Source: Pseudoxanthomonas sp. GM95 (GTDB taxonomy: Bacteria > Pseudomonadota > Gammaproteobacteria > Xanthomonadales > Xanthomonadaceae). From it: a DNA stretch of 64,000 bases. The DNA lies in contig NZ_FOAX01000001.1 of NCBI RefSeq assembly GCF_900109775.1, positions 1 through 64,000 on the forward strand, in the 5' to 3' direction. Under the pieces are notes generated by a model. It saw nothing but the letters and a program-made list of their open reading frames with translations, made no database searches and was not told the origin of the DNA. The translations under genes and the position numbers were made by a program. This document shows, piece by piece, positions 51,778-61,130 of this stretch (position 1 is its first letter; each line of letters begins with the position of its first letter).

Positions 51778-53273
51778 TTGGCCTGTTTGTGGGTCGCGCG
51801 CGGCGGACGCACGCGCTGGATGTTGGTGATGCGATCGATGTAGCTGACGGTGTCGCTGGCCAGCATCGGTTCGAGCGGGGTAACCGACACGCCATTGAGG
51901 TGCCCGGCCACGCGCTTGCCATCGGCATCGGCCCAGCCGCCACCGGCGGTGTCGTGGATGACGTAAGTCAGGCCGTTGGCCTTGCCGATCACCACCATCA
52001 CGTGGCCGGGGATGTAGACCATGTCGCCCAGCGCCAGCTGCTTGACCGCATTCGTGCGCTTGCTGTCGGCGTCGCTTTCGGCGAAAGCAATGCGATCCAG
52101 CGCCGGGCTGACCGCCTGCTGCGAGGTGTTGCGCGGCAGCAGCACACCGAAGCTGCGGTAGATCTCGGAGGTGAAGCCGCTGCAGTCGCGCGCATCGTAG
52201 GAATGGCCCCAGCCATAGCGTTCGCCCAGGAACTTGAACGCCTGGCTGAGGAAATTGCGCGGCGTCAGCGGCAGGTAATCGGCGGCCGTATCGGCGGTGC
52301 GCGGCAGCAGCGCCGGCACCAGTTGCAGCGCGCCACTGGCATCGCGGACCGGCAGCTGGATCACCCAGGACGTGTAGGGCATCTGGCCGTTGACCGGCGC
52401 GCTGGGCGTCCAGTCGGCCAGCACCGGCACGCGCACGCCCATGTCCAGCTGCAGCTGCGAGACCTGCGGCTGTTCGGGCGTGAACACCGTGGTCGCGGTC
52501 GCGCCGATGACGACGCGATACGGGCCGCGTGCGCCGTAGTCGAAGACCTGTTGCGCGCTGCCGATGCCGACATGGCGTTTTTCGATCCAGGCGCTGTAGC
52601 GCTCGCTGGTGACGAATAGCCATTGGCCGTCGCGGCTTTCGTGCAGCACCGCGACCGCATCGCCGGGGAACAGCGCGCTTTCCTGGAAGCGGTCGATGTC
52701 GTGGTCGTCGGTGGTGCTGAAGACCCGCTGCGCGGTGGGGAAGGTGCGCAGGTCGGCGCGATGGGTCACCAGGCCGTAGCGCACCGGCGTGCTATCGGCG
52801 ATGGCGTCCAGCGCCAGGCTGTCGTGCAAGGCGTCCAGCGCCTTCGCGTCGAGCATCTGCCCATCGAGGGCGTACAGCGTGCGCTTGGGCGTGGAGGACA
52901 ACGCCTGGATGTCCTTGTCGATTGCCGCGCGCGGCAGCTGCGCGGGCAGGGCGCGCAGGTCGTGTATCGCCGGGTCCTGCGCGCGCATCCGCGCGTTCTG
53001 CGCGGCGATACCGGCGCGGTCCAGCAGCACGCGGTCGGGATGCGCCTGCTGGCGCGTCCAGTAGGCGGCGGTGAGCTTGGGCGGATCGACGCCGACCACG
53101 CCGGTGACCGGATCGATCGGGACCTGTGGCGCGACTACGCGTGCGGCGACGTGGCCCGCAGCGAAGGCCAGCCACAGCGCGAGCATGGTCGTGGCCAAGA
53201 GGCGCGGCGCATGGCGATGGCGCTGCGTGGGCGCCATGCGGCGCACAGGGCGAAGTCCGGGAAAGCTGGGCAT
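51774..53273 (-). CDS. Exported NlpC/P60 endopeptidase (YkfC-like) with SH3 domains
   Basis: About 499 residues. A basic N-terminus and signal peptide (RLLATTMLALWLAFAAGHVAA) are followed by a region of about 130 residues, two SH3-like domains (about 160-330), and a C-terminal NlpC/P60 domain with Cys in RDCSGFTSEIYRSFG and His in GHVMVVIGK. It probably cuts the D-Glu-diaminoacid bond of muropeptides, as YkfC does; the product feeds the neighbouring epimerase. The start at 53273 (MPSFPG) is uncertain; internal ATG at 53237 is possible. It is coupled to the epimerase by a 4-base overlap. Confidence 0.88.
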   Translation of the reverse strand: MPSFPGLRPVRRMAPTQRHRHAPRLLATTMLALWLAFAAGHVAARVVAPQVPIDPVTGVVGVDPPKLTAAYWTRQQAHPDRVLLDRAGIAAQNARMRAQDPAIHDLRALPAQLPRAAIDKDIQALSSTPKRTLYALDGQMLDAKALDALHDSLALDAIADSTPVRYGLVTHRADLRTFPTAQRVFSTTDDHDIDRFQESALFPGDAVAVLHESRDGQWLFVTSERYSAWIEKRHVGIGSAQQVFDYGARGPYRVVIGATATTVFTPEQPQVSQLQLDMGVRVPVLADWTPSAPVNGQMPYTSWVIQLPVRDASGALQLVPALLPRTADTAADYLPLTPRNFLSQAFKFLGERYGWGHSYDARDCSGFTSEIYRSFGVLLPRNTSQQAVSPALDRIAFAESDADSKRTNAVKQLALGDMVYIPGHVMVVIGKANGLTYVIHDTAGGGWADADGKRVAGHLNGVSVTPLEPMLASDTVSYIDRITNIQRVRPPRATHKQAK

Positions 53274-53688
53274 GGGAGGAATAGTTATTCCATTGAATCG
53301 CAAAATCAAGAATAAATTATTGACCCACATTGTGAGCCCGTGTTACACCGATGTTGCGGGGCATGTCATGCATCCGCCAAGCGTGGCGGGGGATGCGCCA
53401 CGCGGCAAGCAACATCCACCTTCGCATCGGCATTCGATGTCCGGCAGGTGCTCCCGTTGACCGCATGTCGCATCGCGTCTTTGCGACGGTCCGGACGAGC
53501 GCAGGCACGCCGGCGCTGGCGAAGGGGCAAACGCCGCTGGGCAGTCGATGGACCCACGGCGCGCCACACACCGGAAGGACCCGGTGCGGGCCGTGGTACG
53601 CGTGCTGCGTGTCATGCCGGAGGGGAGCCGGCGACGCGCGTGGCACGCGACAGGTGCAGTCAGGAATCCACCCGCCAGGAGCGCAGCC
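53274..53688. promoter_or_regulatory. Divergent control region with candidate RpiR sites
   Basis: This 415-base region separates the minus-strand endopeptidase and the plus-strand TonB receptor. An AT-rich stretch has a perfect palindrome, GGAATAGTTATTCC (53278-53291), and a weaker one, AATAAATTATT within GAATAAATTATTG (53310-53322). They are the only AT-rich palindromes in the area and are good candidates for the RpiR regulator. The rest of the gap holds nothing I recognise. Confidence 0.45.
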
Positions 53689-56586
53689 ATGCCCGTTCAA
53701 ACGTCCTTCTTCCCCAAGCGCACCACCTTGTCGCTCGCGCTGCTCGCCTCGCTGTGCGTGCCGCTGGCCGCCGCGGCGCAATCGGTCGAACAGGCCGCGC
53801 CCGATGCCGACACCACGACCAAGCAGCTGGACAAGGTCAGCGTCACCGGCTCGCGCATCAAGCGCACCGACATCGAGACCGCGCTGCCGATCACGGTGAT
53901 CAAGCGGCAGGAGATCGATGCGCAGGGCATCAGCTCGGCCGAGCAGCTGATGAGCTACCTCAACATCTCCGGCAACGGCTCGGACAACCTGGCCAGCAAC
54001 GTCGGCATCGTCTCGGGCGTGGACCAGCGCGGCAACAACGGTGTGTCCGGCGCGGACCTGCGCGGGCAGGGCGCCGATGCGACCCTGGTGCTGCTCAACG
54101 GCCGGCGCGTGGCCGCGCATGGCCTCAAGGGCCGCGTGGTCGACCTCAACTCGATTCCCTTCGCCGCGATCGAGCGCGTGGAAGTGCTGCGCGACGGCGC
54201 CTCGGCGATCTACGGCACCGACGCCATCGGCGGCGTCATCAACTTCATCACCAAGTCCGATTACCAGGGCGTGGAAGTGTCCGGTTTCACCGACACCACC
54301 GAGGACGGCGGCGGCAACATCTATCGCGGCAACCTGCTGGTCGGCGGTGGTGACCTGGATACCGACGGCTGGAATGCCTTCGCCAGCGTCAGCTACAAGA
54401 AGAGCGAGATCCTGCGCGGCACCGATCGCGATTTCTCCAATGCGTTCAAGCCCGATCGCGGCCTGTCGCCGGATACGCGCGGCACGCCGTACGCGACGGT
54501 GGCCAACCGCGCCGGCACGCTGATCGGCAACGGCGTGGTCGATCCATCCGATGGCTCGACCCAGCAGTACATCAATCCACTCGACCTGCCGGGCGCGGCC
54601 GGCTGCGAGACCGGCAGCGGCAACGGCCTGATGGGCCCGTACGACAACGTGCTGTGGGGCGTGAGTTCGGCGCGCTATGCGTGCTCGTACGACTACCCGG
54701 CCGCAGCGGTGATCCAGCAGCCGGTGGAGAGCAAGGACATCATCGGCCGGGCCACGTTCAAGATCTCCGACCAGCACCGGATGTTCGTCGAGTTCACCGG
54801 TTCGGAAGTGGACGTGGAAAAGAGCTTCGAGCCTTACCAGATCTCGCCGGGCACCACCTTCGATGCGAGCACGTTCTACCCCAGCACCGGCGCGGCCTAC
54901 GATGGCGTGTACAACGCACTGGCGTCGTACTTCGGCGCCGGCCAGCTGACCTACGGCGCGCCGATCGCCTACCGCTGGCGCTGCGTGGCCTGCGGCCCGC
55001 GCCAGATCTCCACCAACACCAAGTCCTATCGCGTGCTGCTGGGCTTCGAAGGCGAGATCGGCAGCTGGGACTACAACGCCGGCCTGTCGCGTGCGTCCAG
55101 CAAGTCTACCTCCCGGCTGGGCAGCGGCTACTACTACACCGAGCAGCTGCGCGAAGTGCTGGGCAGCGGCCTGCTCAATCCGTTCCTCCTGCCCGGCGAA
55201 TCGCAGACTCCTGAAGCGATGGCGGCTCTGGCCGACGCGTCGGCGGCCGGCACCGATCTGTACGGTGGCGAGTCGATCATGACCAGCCTCGATGCCAGCG
55301 TCTCCGGCGGCCTGGGCTTCAGCCTGCCTGGCGGCGAAGTGCAGCTGGCCACCGGTATCGACCTGCGCCGCGAGGAGTACAAGTTCGGCGGCAACGTCGC
55401 GGCCGAAGGCACGGTCGATGACCTCTATGACGGCATCTACCTGGCGCCGTTCGACAACGGCAACATCCTGCAGAACGTCAGCCGCGACACCAAGGCCGTC
55501 TACGCCGAGCTGTACCTGCCGCTGCTGGACACGCTGGACCTGACCCTGGCCGAACGCTACGACCATTACGAGGGCTTCGGCGGCACCGCCAACCCGAAGA
55601 TCTCCTTCAAGTGGCAGCCGATCGACATGCTGGCCTTCCGCGGCGCCTACAGCACCGGCTTCAAGGTACCGACCTTCAACCAGATGTACTACGGCACCTC
55701 CGAGAGCCCGTACACCGGCCTGGACCTGGCCGATCCTGCGACCTGCCCCGGCGGCGTGGCCACGCCGAACGTGGCCGGCTGCGAAGCGATCCAGCCCAAC
55801 CTGCTCACCGGCGGCAAGAAGGACCTGGATCCGGAAGAGTCTCGGCAGAAGTCGCTGGGCGTGGTCATCGCGCCGGTGGACTGGTTCAACATGAGCGTGG
55901 ACTGGTGGGAGATCAAGCGCGAGAAGACCATCCGCGCCGGCGTGGACATCGACACGCTGGTGGCCAACTACGACACCTTCGCCGCCAATTTCATCCGCGA
56001 CGACGCCGGCAACATCACCGCCATCGACCAGCGTTACGTCAACTCCGGCGGCAGCCTGATGCGCGGCATCGAGACCGACATCAACGTCGCCTTCGATGAC
56101 GTGCTGGGTGGCGACTGGCGCGTGCACCTCAACGGCAGTTACCTAGATACCTATCGCACCAAGGACCTGGACACGCTGCCCTACACCGACAACCTGGTCG
56201 GCGACTACGTGCGCTACTACAGCCTGCCGATCCGCTGGAAGCACACCCTGAGCCTGAGTTACCTGCGCGGCGACTGGTCGCACACGCTCACCCAGATCTA
56301 TCGCGCCGGCTACAAGGACGAAGAGCCGGTCAGCGTACGCAACGGCACCTACATCCCGTCCAACTGGGATCCGGATGTCGACAGCGACACGACCTACAAC
56401 TACAGCCTGACCTACAAGGGCTTCGACAAGCTCGGGCTGACCTTCGGGATCAAGAACCTGTTCAACACCGATCCGCCGTTCACCGCGCACATGAACGACT
56501 ACGCGGCCGGCGCCGGCTGGGAGCCGCGCGTGGCCGACCCGCGCGGTCGCGCCTACACGCTGCAGGTGTCGTACAAGTTCCGCTGA
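53689..56586 (+). CDS. TonB-dependent outer-membrane receptor
   Basis: 965 residues from the ATG at 53689. Signal peptide (LSLALLASLCVPLAAAAQ), a plug domain at about 45-180 (VSVTGSRIKRTDIETALPITVIKRQEIDAQGISSAEQLMSYL to GGVINFITKSDYQG), and a 22-strand-type barrel ending in YTLQVSYKFR. Such receptors import ligands through the outer membrane using TonB energy. The gene opens the plus-strand arm of the murein-peptide locus, so muropeptides are a natural guess for the ligand, not a proven one. The frame is intact. Confidence 0.92.
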   Translation: MPVQTSFFPKRTTLSLALLASLCVPLAAAAQSVEQAAPDADTTTKQLDKVSVTGSRIKRTDIETALPITVIKRQEIDAQGISSAEQLMSYLNISGNGSDNLASNVGIVSGVDQRGNNGVSGADLRGQGADATLVLLNGRRVAAHGLKGRVVDLNSIPFAAIERVEVLRDGASAIYGTDAIGGVINFITKSDYQGVEVSGFTDTTEDGGGNIYRGNLLVGGGDLDTDGWNAFASVSYKKSEILRGTDRDFSNAFKPDRGLSPDTRGTPYATVANRAGTLIGNGVVDPSDGSTQQYINPLDLPGAAGCETGSGNGLMGPYDNVLWGVSSARYACSYDYPAAAVIQQPVESKDIIGRATFKISDQHRMFVEFTGSEVDVEKSFEPYQISPGTTFDASTFYPSTGAAYDGVYNALASYFGAGQLTYGAPIAYRWRCVACGPRQISTNTKSYRVLLGFEGEIGSWDYNAGLSRASSKSTSRLGSGYYYTEQLREVLGSGLLNPFLLPGESQTPEAMAALADASAAGTDLYGGESIMTSLDASVSGGLGFSLPGGEVQLATGIDLRREEYKFGGNVAAEGTVDDLYDGIYLAPFDNGNILQNVSRDTKAVYAELYLPLLDTLDLTLAERYDHYEGFGGTANPKISFKWQPIDMLAFRGAYSTGFKVPTFNQMYYGTSESPYTGLDLADPATCPGGVATPNVAGCEAIQPNLLTGGKKDLDPEESRQKSLGVVIAPVDWFNMSVDWWEIKREKTIRAGVDIDTLVANYDTFAANFIRDDAGNITAIDQRYVNSGGSLMRGIETDINVAFDDVLGGDWRVHLNGSYLDTYRTKDLDTLPYTDNLVGDYVRYYSLPIRWKHTLSLSYLRGDWSHTLTQIYRAGYKDEEPVSVRNGTYIPSNWDPDVDSDTTYNYSLTYKGFDKLGLTFGIKNLFNTDPPFTAHMNDYAAGAGWEPRVADPRGRAYTLQVSYKFR

Positions 56587-56599
56587 TCGCGCTCGCCCA

Positions 56600-56621
56600 C
56601 GTGCCGCGCTTGTGCGGCACG
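56600..56621 (+). other. Intergenic hairpin after the TonB receptor
   Basis: CGTGCCGC (56600-56607) pairs with GCGGCACG (56614-56621), loop of 6, with no U run. It may slow polymerase or protect the receptor mRNA end. Confidence 0.4.
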
Positions 56622-56655
56622 ATGGCGACTGGCTTCGACGCTTGGTTGTCCTGAT

Positions 56656-58248
56656 ATGCCCGTGACACTTCAACGCCTTCATTTCCCCCTGCGCGGCCTG
56701 GCTGCGGCGCTGCTGCTGGCCGGGGCGTTTGGTGCATCCGCGCGCGAATCGCAGGCGCAGCCATCGTTCGATGCGCTGTTCGACCAGGCGATGGCGCGCT
56801 ACAAGCTCCCTGGGCTGGCGGTGGGCGTAGTCGAAGACGGCCAAGTCGTCTACCTGCGCACCGCTGGCGAAACGCGCGCCGGCAGCGGTGAAGCGGTCAA
56901 TGCCGACACGCTGTTCAAGATCGCCTCCAACACCAAGGCGATGACCACCGGCGTGCTGGCGCGGCTGGTGGACCAGGGCAAGCTCAAGTGGGACGACCCG
57001 GTGACGAAATACCTGCCGGACTTCCGCATGTACGACCCGTGGGTCACGCGCAACATCCAGGTGCGCGACCTGCTGATCCACAACAGCGGGCTGGGGCTGG
57101 GTGCGGGCGACCTGATGCTGTGGCCGGAGCCGAACGACTTCACCCGCACCGACATCATCGCCGGCCTGGCGCATCTCAAGCCCACGCACAGCTTTCGCGC
57201 GCACTACGCCTACGACAACCTGATGTACGTGGTCGCCGGTGAAGTGGCGGCCAAGGCCGGCGGCAAACCCTACGATCAGCTGGTGCGCGAGCAGCTGTTC
57301 GGCCCGCTGGGCATGAGCCGCTGCCAGGTGGGCGCATTCGATCGTGATGCGGTCGGCAATGTCGCCCAGCCGCACATGGTCCAGGACGGCCGCAACGTGG
57401 TGGTGCGCGAGGACGCGGCGCAGGTGCCGGACAATCCCTCGATGTCCGCCGGCGGCATCCGCTGCAGCGTGCGCGACATGGCCACCTGGGTGCGCATGTG
57501 GCTGGACGATGGCGCGGCAAAGCCCTGGGTGTCCGCCGAACAGCGCAAGGCGCTGTGGACCTTGCACACACCGATGCCGATCGGCCCGCAGCTGCGCGCC
57601 TGGGATGGCACGCATCTCTACGGCTATGGCTATGGCTGGCGCCTGTCGGACGTGGATGGCCAGTGGCGCGTGGCCCATACCGGCACGCTGATGGGCATGT
57701 ATTCGTCGGTGACGCTGCTGCCGGACCGGCACGTCGGCTTCGTCGTGCTGATCAACGGCGAAGGCGAGGCCGCACGCACCACGCTCACCGAGGCGCTGAC
57801 CAAGCACTACACCCAGCCGGGCAAGCCGCTGGACGTCGATCACTACGCGGCGTTACTCGATGCCGGCAAGGCCAAAGCCAAGGCCGCGACGCCGGAGCTG
57901 GTGCCCGACACCTCCACGCGTACCGTCGTTGCGCCCGTCGAGGCCAAGGCCTGGCAGGGCGTCTATCGCGATGCGTGGTTCGGCCAGGTCAGCCTGTGCC
58001 CGGTGGGCGATCGGGTGGAGTTCCGCGCGGCCAAGTCGCCGCGCCTGCACGGCCCGGTAATGCGCGTGGGCCAGCGCCTGCTGGTCGACTGGGAAGATCC
58101 CAGCGTCGATGCCGAGCCCTGGCTGACCGTGTCCGGTGCCGGCAAGCAGGCGACGCTGACTTTGGCGGCGATCGATCCCGAGGCCGATTTCAGTTACGAC
58201 TATCGCGACCTGGAGTTCCAGCGCGTTGCCGCGTGTCCGGTGAAGTGA
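56656..58248 (+). CDS. Exported serine hydrolase, class C beta-lactamase/PBP family
   Basis: 530 residues. Signal peptide about 1-35, then a class C beta-lactamase-type fold with SxxK in KIASNTKAMT (near 92), YxN-like YAYDNLMY and HTGTLMG as the KTG-equivalent. The C-terminal 140 residues are a beta-barrel-like extra domain (DTSTRTVVAPVEAKAWQGVYRDAWFGQVSLCPVG) as in D-aminopeptidase/DD-peptidase relatives. It may act on D-amino-acid amides or peptides in the periplasm. Seventy bases after the receptor on the same strand; probable operon. Confidence 0.88.
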   Translation: MPVTLQRLHFPLRGLAAALLLAGAFGASARESQAQPSFDALFDQAMARYKLPGLAVGVVEDGQVVYLRTAGETRAGSGEAVNADTLFKIASNTKAMTTGVLARLVDQGKLKWDDPVTKYLPDFRMYDPWVTRNIQVRDLLIHNSGLGLGAGDLMLWPEPNDFTRTDIIAGLAHLKPTHSFRAHYAYDNLMYVVAGEVAAKAGGKPYDQLVREQLFGPLGMSRCQVGAFDRDAVGNVAQPHMVQDGRNVVVREDAAQVPDNPSMSAGGIRCSVRDMATWVRMWLDDGAAKPWVSAEQRKALWTLHTPMPIGPQLRAWDGTHLYGYGYGWRLSDVDGQWRVAHTGTLMGMYSSVTLLPDRHVGFVVLINGEGEAARTTLTEALTKHYTQPGKPLDVDHYAALLDAGKAKAKAATPELVPDTSTRTVVAPVEAKAWQGVYRDAWFGQVSLCPVGDRVEFRAAKSPRLHGPVMRVGQRLLVDWEDPSVDAEPWLTVSGAGKQATLTLAAIDPEADFSYDYRDLEFQRVAACPVK

Positions 58249-58300
58249 TGCGCGTGCTCCATTCCAGCGTGACCCCTTCCGTTGCAAGCAAGGCCTGTTT

Positions 58301-59077
58301 ATGACGTTCCGATTGCCACTCCGTCCTCGTGCCGCGCTCCTGTTGCTGGGCGTGCTGGCGTTGTCCGCCTGCGCCGGGCTGCCGGCCAAGAATCCGCTGG
58401 CGCAGTGGGAAAAATCGCCCAACCAGAACAAACGTGGCCCGGTGCTGATCGTGCTGCACTACACCGACCAGCATTCGGCCGAGGAAAGCCTCAAGACGCT
58501 CAAGACCGCCAACAGCAAGGGGCCGGTCAGTGCGCATTACCTGATCGGTGAAGACGGCAAGCGCTACCAGCTGGTCAGCGACGACCGCCGCGCCTGGCAT
58601 GCCGGCGCTGGCCGCTGGGGCACGATCACCGACGTCAACTCGGCCTCGATCGGCATCGAGCTGGACAACGATGGCCACACGCCGTTCTCGCAGGCGCAGA
58701 TCGACAGCCTGATCCTGCTGCTGGATGACCTGTGCAAGCGCCATCGCATGCCGCGCACGGCGATCATCGGCCACGAGGACATGGCGCCGGGTCGCAAGGT
58801 CGATCCGGGTCCGCTGTTCCCGTGGAAGCAGCTGGCCGATGCAGGCTTCGGCCGCTGGCCGCGCGCGGACGCGCCGCCGGCGCCGGCCGATTTCGATCCG
58901 TGGCTGGCGATGGCCACGCTGGGCTATCCGCTGACCAACCGCGGCGACGCGGTGCAATCGTTCCGCCATCACTTCCGCGGCATGGAAGGGCGCACCTTCG
59001 ATGCCGAAGACCTGCGCATCCTGCATGACCTCACCCTGCCGCCGCCGGCCGTGGCCGGCGAAGAGGACGGCATGTGA
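58301..59077 (+). CDS. N-acetylmuramoyl-L-alanine amidase, AmiD/AmpD-like lipoprotein
   Basis: 258 residues with lipobox LSAC, so an outer- or inner-membrane lipoprotein. The Amidase_2 domain has zinc His in VLIVLHYTDQHS, substrate contacts in YQLVSDDRRAWHAGAGRW and SIGIELDND, and the last zinc motif in IIGHEDMAPGRKVDPGPLFPW. It frees stem peptides from murein sugar, like E. coli AmiD. It overlaps the next gene by 4 bases. Confidence 0.92.
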   Translation: MTFRLPLRPRAALLLLGVLALSACAGLPAKNPLAQWEKSPNQNKRGPVLIVLHYTDQHSAEESLKTLKTANSKGPVSAHYLIGEDGKRYQLVSDDRRAWHAGAGRWGTITDVNSASIGIELDNDGHTPFSQAQIDSLILLLDDLCKRHRMPRTAIIGHEDMAPGRKVDPGPLFPWKQLADAGFGRWPRADAPPAPADFDPWLAMATLGYPLTNRGDAVQSFRHHFRGMEGRTFDAEDLRILHDLTLPPPAVAGEEDGM

Positions 59078-59781
59078 GACGTGCGCTGACCTTCGCGCTG
59101 GCCCTGTGTGCCGCCAGTGCAGCGCACGCGGCGACGTCGGTGCAGGTGTCGCCGGCCACCACCGCCGCGCAGGCGAATCTGGTCGACATCGCCACGCTGG
59201 CACCGGACGTGCAGCGCGAGATTCGCTACGCCAGCGCGCACAATTTCACCGGCGTGCGGGTCGACGGCTACGGCGCGCCAAAATGCCTGCTGCTGGCGCC
59301 GGTGGCCAAGGCGCTGGCCCAAGTGCAAGAAGATCTCCATCAGCAGGGCCTGTCGCTGAAAGTGTTCGACTGCTACCGGCCGGTGCGCGCGGTGCAGGCC
59401 TTCATGCGCTGGGCGAGGGACCTGCCGGACCAGCGCATGAAGGCCGAGTTCTATCCGTCGCTGGACAAGGCGCGGATCATCCCCGACGGCTACGTCGCCG
59501 AAGTCTCCGGCCATAGCCGCGGTGCCACGATCGATCTCACGCTCACGCGGTGTGGCGCCACCGGTTGCGAAGATCTGGACATGGGCACCCCGTTCGATTT
59601 CTTCGATCGCCGCGCCAATACGGCGCATGCCGGCCTCACGGCCGCCCAGCGCGACAACCGCCAGCGGTTGCTCGATGCCATGCAGCGGCGCGGCTTTGCC
59701 AACTATCCGATGGAATGGTGGCACTACACCTTCCAGCCCGAGCCCACGCCGACCCGCGCTTACGACGTGCCGATCCGGTGA
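59074..59781 (+). CDS. Exported D-Ala-D-Ala dipeptidase (VanX/DdpX, M15D)
   Basis: 235 residues, starting with GTG in the stop region of the amidase gene. Signal peptide (LTFALALCAASAAHA), then M15D metal motif SGHSRGATIDL (SxHxxGxxxD), catalytic EWWH at the end, and RPVRAVQAF substrate loop. It splits D-Ala-D-Ala dipeptide, here probably from murein turnover as in E. coli DdpX, not for vancomycin resistance. It overlaps the DadA-like gene by 4 bases. Confidence 0.93.
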   Translation: MRRALTFALALCAASAAHAATSVQVSPATTAAQANLVDIATLAPDVQREIRYASAHNFTGVRVDGYGAPKCLLLAPVAKALAQVQEDLHQQGLSLKVFDCYRPVRAVQAFMRWARDLPDQRMKAEFYPSLDKARIIPDGYVAEVSGHSRGATIDLTLTRCGATGCEDLDMGTPFDFFDRRANTAHAGLTAAQRDNRQRLLDAMQRRGFANYPMEWWHYTFQPEPTPTRAYDVPIR

Positions 59782-61055
59782 CCGGGAACGGCAAGACCCA
59801 GACTGCCGACGTGGCGGTGATCGGCTGCGGCATCGTCGGGTTGTCCATCGCCTGGCAGCTGCGCCAGCGCGGCCTGTCGTGCGTGCTGATCGATGCGAAA
59901 GGCCCGGCGGGGCAAGTGTCGTTCGGCAATGCCGGGGCGATCTCGATCGGCAACGTGCTGCCGCAGTCCACGCCCGGCATCACGATGAAGGCATTGAAGA
60001 TGCTGGTCGATCCGACGGGACCTTTCAGCCTGGATTGGGCCGCCACGCCGACCTGGCTGCGCTGGTTGCTGCAGTTCGTGCATGACGGGCGCGCGTCGAA
60101 CATGGCGCCGGTGGTCGATGCGATCACCGCGCTCAACAGCGGTGCACGCGCGCCGTGGCTGCAGCTGGCCGAGGCGATCGGCGCGCAGTCGCTGATCGGC
60201 CATACCGGCTACCTGCATGTCTACAGCGATCCGGCGACCTTCGCCGGCGCGGCGTGGGCACGCGCACTGATGCGCGAGCGCGAGGTCGCCTTCGACGAAC
60301 TCGATGCCAAGCAGGTCCGCGCGCTGGAGCCGAAGCTGGGCGAGGGCTTTGCGCATGGCGTGTTCCAGCGCGAGTCGCTGTCGATGCGCGATCCGGGCGC
60401 GTTCTGCGGGCGGCTGTTCGATCACCTGGTCGCCGGCGGCGCGCAGCCGCTGATCGCACAGGTCGAAGGCATCGTGCGCCAGGGCAAGGCCTATCGCGTG
60501 GAGACCGCGCGCGGCGCGGTCCATGTCGGACGCGTAGTCGTCGCGGCCGGGGCCTTCAGCAATGCGCTGCTGGCGCCGTTCGGCGTGCAGTTGCCGATGA
60601 TTCCGGCGCGCGGCTATCACCTGATGTATCCGCAGCAGCCCGACGTGGTCTATCGGCCCACGCTGTGGGTGGAGCGCTACATGGTGATCTCACCGATGCA
60701 GGCCGGCCTGCGCATGACCAGCATCAAGGAACTCACCGCGCTGGAGCGGCCGCCGCGCTTCGAGCTGATCGAGCGCCTCGATGGCCAGGCGCGCTTGCTG
60801 TTCCCCACGTTGAAGGGCGCCGCGCAGGGACGCTGGTCCGGCGACCGGCCATGCACGCCCGATTCGCTGCCGCTGATCGGCCAGCTGCCCGGCGAACAAC
60901 TCTGGATCGCCACCGGCCACGGCCACATGGGCCTGACCCAGGGCCCGGTCACCGGGCAGTTGGTGGCGCAGGCGATGAGCGGCGAAACGCCTTCCATCGA
61001 TCTGGTGCCGTACCGCATCGGGCGTTTCCGCGACGCCTTGCCGCAGGCGGCCTGA
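59778..61055 (+). CDS. FAD-dependent D-amino-acid dehydrogenase-like oxidoreductase (DadA family)
   Basis: 425 residues from a GTG at 59778 overlapping the dipeptidase stop. FAD-binding VAVIGCGIVGLSIAWQL near residue 12 (GxGxxG), then DAKGPAGQVSFGNAGAI and a C-terminal GHGHMGLTQGPVTGQLVAQAM as in DadA-type deaminating dehydrogenases. It probably oxidises D-alanine released by the preceding dipeptidase. No alanine racemase is nearby. No signal peptide; membrane-associated in relatives. Confidence 0.9.
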   Translation: MTGNGKTQTADVAVIGCGIVGLSIAWQLRQRGLSCVLIDAKGPAGQVSFGNAGAISIGNVLPQSTPGITMKALKMLVDPTGPFSLDWAATPTWLRWLLQFVHDGRASNMAPVVDAITALNSGARAPWLQLAEAIGAQSLIGHTGYLHVYSDPATFAGAAWARALMREREVAFDELDAKQVRALEPKLGEGFAHGVFQRESLSMRDPGAFCGRLFDHLVAGGAQPLIAQVEGIVRQGKAYRVETARGAVHVGRVVVAAGAFSNALLAPFGVQLPMIPARGYHLMYPQQPDVVYRPTLWVERYMVISPMQAGLRMTSIKELTALERPPRFELIERLDGQARLLFPTLKGAAQGRWSGDRPCTPDSLPLIGQLPGEQLWIATGHGHMGLTQGPVTGQLVAQAMSGETPSIDLVPYRIGRFRDALPQAA

Positions 61056-61130
61056 TGTCGCCTTTGTCACCGTGCGCGCGGCCGCGTGTGCGGGCTTCTT
61101 CCCGTGTGCAGCACGTACCATGACCGCGCC

